The notes under the pieces: model-generated | What the model was told of the DNA's origin: nothing | Database searches by the model: none | What the model saw: only the letters and a program-made list of their open reading frames with translations | Program-made: the position numbers and the translations under genes | From: Methylorubrum extorquens | GTDB lineage: Bacteria; Pseudomonadota; Alphaproteobacteria; Rhizobiales; Beijerinckiaceae | Reading direction: 5' to 3' | Assembly: GCA_019695455.1 (NCBI GenBank) | Contig: JAEUAC010000002.1 | Location: 1-13,628, forward strand | Length of the DNA stretch: 13,628 nt | Part shown: positions 11,246-13,628 of the stretch, one piece after another | Numbering within the stretch: the stretch's first letter is position 1 | How the letters are laid out: every line of letters begins with the position of its first letter

Positions 11246-11672
11246 ACCCGTCGTCCCCGCCCGTGTCCCGCGTCTCGAGCGCGGATCGCTCCCCGAATCC
11301 GTGCATGCCTAGCGCGAATTGCAGGCCCACGACAGCGCCCTTCACGGGCTGGAGCAGCCCCAGAGACAGGCCGATGGCGAGCGACGGCCACAGGAGGGCG
11401 TGGAGCCAGAGGGGCGCGCCCTCGTAGTGCATCTCGGCCGAGTAGATGCCGTAGCCGACGAGGTGGCCGACGATGAACATGACGATGTAGGGCGGGAAAT
11501 CGTCCGCCCGGTGATGATGGAAGGCCTGGCCGCAGGCCGTGCAGGCGGGCTCCACCTTGAGGAAGCGCCCGAACAGGCGCCCCTCGCCGCAGCGGGGACA
11601 GCGGCAGCGCAGCCCCCGCAGGACGGCGGTCGGCCCGTCCGGGCGGAGCTTCGAGAGGGGGACGCTCGTCAT
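11163..11672 (-). CDS. DUF983 family zinc-ribbon membrane protein with extended tail
   Basis: 169 residues. An N-terminal zinc ribbon C25-x2-C28 ... C44-x2-C47 (CPRCGEGRLFGRF, then CTACG) is followed by HHHRADDFPPYIVMFIVGHLVG and two membrane helices (about 61-80 and 88-108), ending in LLQPVKGAVVGLQFALGMHGFGE (106-128), where DUF983 proteins normally stop. The last 41 residues (ERSALETRDTGGDDGF, then an Arg/Pro/Gly-rich stretch) have no family character and run 83 bp into the NUDIX gene, so a lost stop codon or a small frameshift is possible. Function unknown; probably inner-membrane. The ATG at 11672 overlaps the RNase R stop as ATGA. The zinc-ribbon plus two helices make the core call secure. 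Confidence 0.88.
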   Translation of the reverse strand: MTSVPLSKLRPDGPTAVLRGLRCRCPRCGEGRLFGRFLKVEPACTACGQAFHHHRADDFPPYIVMFIVGHLVGYGIYSAEMHYEGAPLWLHALLWPSLAIGLSLGLLQPVKGAVVGLQFALGMHGFGERSALETRDTGGDDGFERRPRGTTDGVRAGGPPRAPLAQPEA

Positions 11673-13628
11673 CCGCGCGACTTTCGACGTGAGGTCTTGG
11701 GAAGGCCGCGCGGGGCGCCGCCGCGCTTCGGGGGCGGGCCGGACCCGCGGCCGCGCCGCCCCGACCGGAGCGTGCCGGCGGACACGATCTCGAAGCGGAG
11801 CGCGCCCGCGACGGGCGCCGCCTCGACGAGCTTCACCTCGACCGTGTCGCCGAGCCGGTAGGTCTCGCCCGTGCGGTCGCCGACGAGGGCGTGGGTGCGC
11901 TCGTCGTGGCGGTAATAGTCCGCCCCGATCGTGGAGGCGGGCACGAACCCGTCGGCGCCCGTGCCGGCGAGCTTCACGAAGAGGCCGGACCGGGTGACGC
12001 CCGAGATGCGGCCGTCGAAGACCGCCCCGACCTGGTCCGCCATGTGGAAGGCGATCAGCCGGTCGATCGTGTCCCGCTCGGCCGCCATGGCCCGCCGCTC
12101 GGCCGCCGAGATGTCCTCGCCGACCTTGCGCAGCATGTCGGTCGTCGTGCCCTCCGGCAGCCCGTCCGCGCCGAAGCCGAGCGCGCGGACGAGGCCGCGA
12201 TGCACGACGAGGTCCGCGTAGCGCCGGATGGGCGAGGTGAAATGCGCGTAGCGGCGCAGGTTCAGGCCGAAATGGCCGAGGTTCTCGGCCGCGTAGACGG
12301 CCTGCGCCTGCGACCGCAGCACGATCTCGTTCACGAACGGCTCGTGCGCCGAGCCCGCGAAGGCGCGCAGGATGCCGTTGAACAGCGCCGGCCGAATCGC
12401 TCCGGCCTTCGGCAGCTTGTGGCCGACGGAGGCCAGCACCTCGCCCAGCGCCCGCATCTTCTCGAGCGTCGGCTCGTCGTGCACGCGGTAGAGGAGGGGC
12501 GAGCTCTTCGCCTCCAGGGTCTCGGCGGCCGCGACGTTCGCGGCGATCATGAACTCCTCGACGAGCTTGTGCGCGTCCAGCCGCTCCGGGTTCGCCACCC
12601 GCTCGACGCGCCCCTCCGCGTCGAGGACGAGCTTGCGCTCGGGCAGGTCGAGGAAGAGCGGGCCGCGCGCGTCGCGCGCCGTCGCCAGCGCGGCATAGGC
12701 GGCGTAGAGCGGGCGCAGGACAGGGTCCAGCAGCGGCCCCGTCGCGTCGTCGGGGCGCCCGTCGATCGCGGCCTGCGCCTGACCGTAGGAGAGCTTCGCG
12801 GCCGACCGCATCATCACGCGGTGGAAGCCGTGCCGGCGCTTGCGGCCCTCCGCGTCGAAGACCATGCGGACCGCGAGCGCGGGCCGGGCCTCCCCCTCGC
12901 GGAGCGAACAGAGGTCGTTGGAGATGCGCTCCGGCAGCATCGGCACGACCCGGTCCGGGAAGTAGACCGAGTTGCCGCGCTTCAGCGCCTCGCGGTCGAG
13001 CGCCGATCCGGGCCGCACATAGGCCGCGACGTCCGCGATCGCGACGGTCACGACGAAGCCGCCCGGGTTGCCGGGATCCTCGTCGGGCGCGGCGTGGACG
13101 GCGTCGTCGTGGTCCTTCGCGTCCGGCGGGTCGATCGTGACGAGCGGCAGGTCCCGCCAATCCTCGCGGCCCTGGAGGCGCGCGGGCCTGGCGGCCCCGG
13201 CCTCCTCCAGCACGTCGGCCGGGAAGACGTGCGGGATGGAGTGCGCGTGGATCGCGACGAGGCTGACCGCCTTCTCGGAGTTCAGCGAGCCCAGCCGTTC
13301 GCGCACCCTGGCCTGCGGCGGCCCGAACCGCCCCGGCCCCTCGAGGCTCGCCGTGACGAGGTCGCCGTCCGCCGCGCCGTTCTCGGCGCCCTTGTCGACC
13401 AGCGCCTCGCGCCCGAGCGCCTTCTTGTCGACCGGAACGATGCGGCCGCCCCCGCCGGGATTCGCCCGGAAGATGCCCAGCATCTCGTGCCGCTGGCGTG
13501 GCAGGACCTTCACGATGCGTCCGGGAAACGCGCCGTCCTCCCCGCCGGCCCGGTCGACCCTGACCAGCGCCCGGTCGCCCACGCCCGCGGGCCGCTCGCC
13601 GCCGTGGCGCGCGCCCTGGCGGGGGGCG
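11669..13628 (-). CDS. rnr: Ribonuclease R, N-terminal part outside the window
   Basis: 652 residues are visible, in frame to the last base of the window, so the true start lies beyond 13628 (family length about 750-800). From the N-terminal side: cold-shock-like RNA-binding sequence (GDRALVRVDR, then FPGRIVKVL), the RNB catalytic domain with TIDPPDAKDHDDAV (minus strand, about 13135-13097) whose clustered aspartates bind Mg2+, LPERISNDLCSLREGE, HFTSPIRRYADLVVHR, an S1 domain (GAVFDGRISGVTRSGLFVKL through the ADGFVPAS turn), and a basic tail (RSGRRGRGSG, then KTSRRKSRG). RNase R is the processive 3'-5' exoribonuclease that can unwind structured RNA, acting in rRNA quality control and mRNA decay. 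An internal GTG at 13582 could be taken for a start, but upstream codons (RQGARHGGERPAG) continue the family sequence. Confidence 0.96.
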   Translation of the reverse strand, partial: APRQGARHGGERPAGVGDRALVRVDRAGGEDGAFPGRIVKVLPRQRHEMLGIFRANPGGGGRIVPVDKKALGREALVDKGAENGAADGDLVTASLEGPGRFGPPQARVRERLGSLNSEKAVSLVAIHAHSIPHVFPADVLEEAGAARPARLQGREDWRDLPLVTIDPPDAKDHDDAVHAAPDEDPGNPGGFVVTVAIADVAAYVRPGSALDREALKRGNSVYFPDRVVPMLPERISNDLCSLREGEARPALAVRMVFDAEGRKRRHGFHRVMMRSAAKLSYGQAQAAIDGRPDDATGPLLDPVLRPLYAAYAALATARDARGPLFLDLPERKLVLDAEGRVERVANPERLDAHKLVEEFMIAANVAAAETLEAKSSPLLYRVHDEPTLEKMRALGEVLASVGHKLPKAGAIRPALFNGILRAFAGSAHEPFVNEIVLRSQAQAVYAAENLGHFGLNLRRYAHFTSPIRRYADLVVHRGLVRALGFGADGLPEGTTTDMLRKVGEDISAAERRAMAAERDTIDRLIAFHMADQVGAVFDGRISGVTRSGLFVKLAGTGADGFVPASTIGADYYRHDERTHALVGDRTGETYRLGDTVEVKLVEAAPVAGALRFEIVSAGTLRSGRRGRGSGPPPKRGGAPRGLPKTSRRKSRG

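Noticed and set aside
11163..13160. 665-codon minus-strand frame running from inside RNase R into DUF983
   Set aside because: Only its last 169 codons are a real gene (DUF983 from the ATG at 11672); the upstream part is out of frame with RNase R and has no domain. I also considered a fusion and rejected it because of the clean ATGA junction.
1..13628. CRISPR array, tRNA, rRNA, insertion sequence or prophage genes
   Set aside because: No regularly spaced repeats, no cloverleaf with a CCA-type 3' end, and no transposase, integrase or phage structural motif was found on either strand.

Overview
The window is high-GC chromosomal DNA with third-codon positions almost all G or C. The gene content points to an alphaproteobacterium of the Hyphomicrobiales (Rhizobiales), most likely a Methylobacterium-like member. 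The markers are DivK and PleD in tandem, an EipB/DUF1849 envelope protein, a DUF3572 protein, a DUF983 protein directly behind RNase R, a DinB polymerase with an N-terminal four-cysteine knuckle, and a dispersed intergenic repeat whose false translation reads like the familiar rhizobial 'LVPAIHA' artefact. This assignment is inference from family knowledge, not a database result.

Layout. (1) Positions 1-3573, minus strand: a co-directional run reading RidA-family protein, glycerophosphodiester phosphodiesterase, small secreted YARHG protein, FemAB-like N-acyltransferase, HIT protein, then a FitA/VapB-type antitoxin whose PIN-domain toxin partner is cut by the left edge. The first three genes are joined by ATGA overlaps. 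(2) 3687-4517, plus: the periplasmic protein EipB, divergent from the RidA run. (3) 4660-5721, minus: a DMT/EamA exporter ending in a tail with 25 histidines in 65 residues. It looks like an inserted accessory gene, has short related motifs on both sides, and has a dyad over its presumed -10 and start codon. (4) 5818-7445, minus: DUF3572 protein then dinB (ATGA overlap). (5) 7535-9300, plus: divK-pleD, the cell-cycle and c-di-GMP two-gene operon. (6) 9301-9770: a 470-bp gap between convergent genes, unusually rich in inverted repeats, with a near-consensus CtrA-type site at its left end and a REP-like dispersed repeat at its right end. (7) 9771-13628, minus: RNase R (5' end outside the window), DUF983 zinc-ribbon membrane protein, NUDIX hydrolase, the short cysteine-free ribosomal protein L33 (rpmG), and a small unknown protein.

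Functionally this is mostly conserved housekeeping DNA: RNA turnover (RNase R), translation (L33), metabolite clean-up (RidA, NUDIX, HIT), lipid head-group turnover (GDPD), envelope integrity (EipB), polar cell-cycle control (DivK, PleD) and translesion synthesis (DinB). The accessory parts are the toxin-antitoxin pair, the histidine-tailed exporter and the 9301-9770 gap. The best candidates for something undescribed are the chain of four consecutive stem-loops at 9382-9539, one of which shows a CCUCCUC anti-Shine-Dalgarno loop if read from the plus strand, and the self-contained leaderless-looking promoter/operator of the histidine-tailed exporter. Neither is proven by sequence alone.
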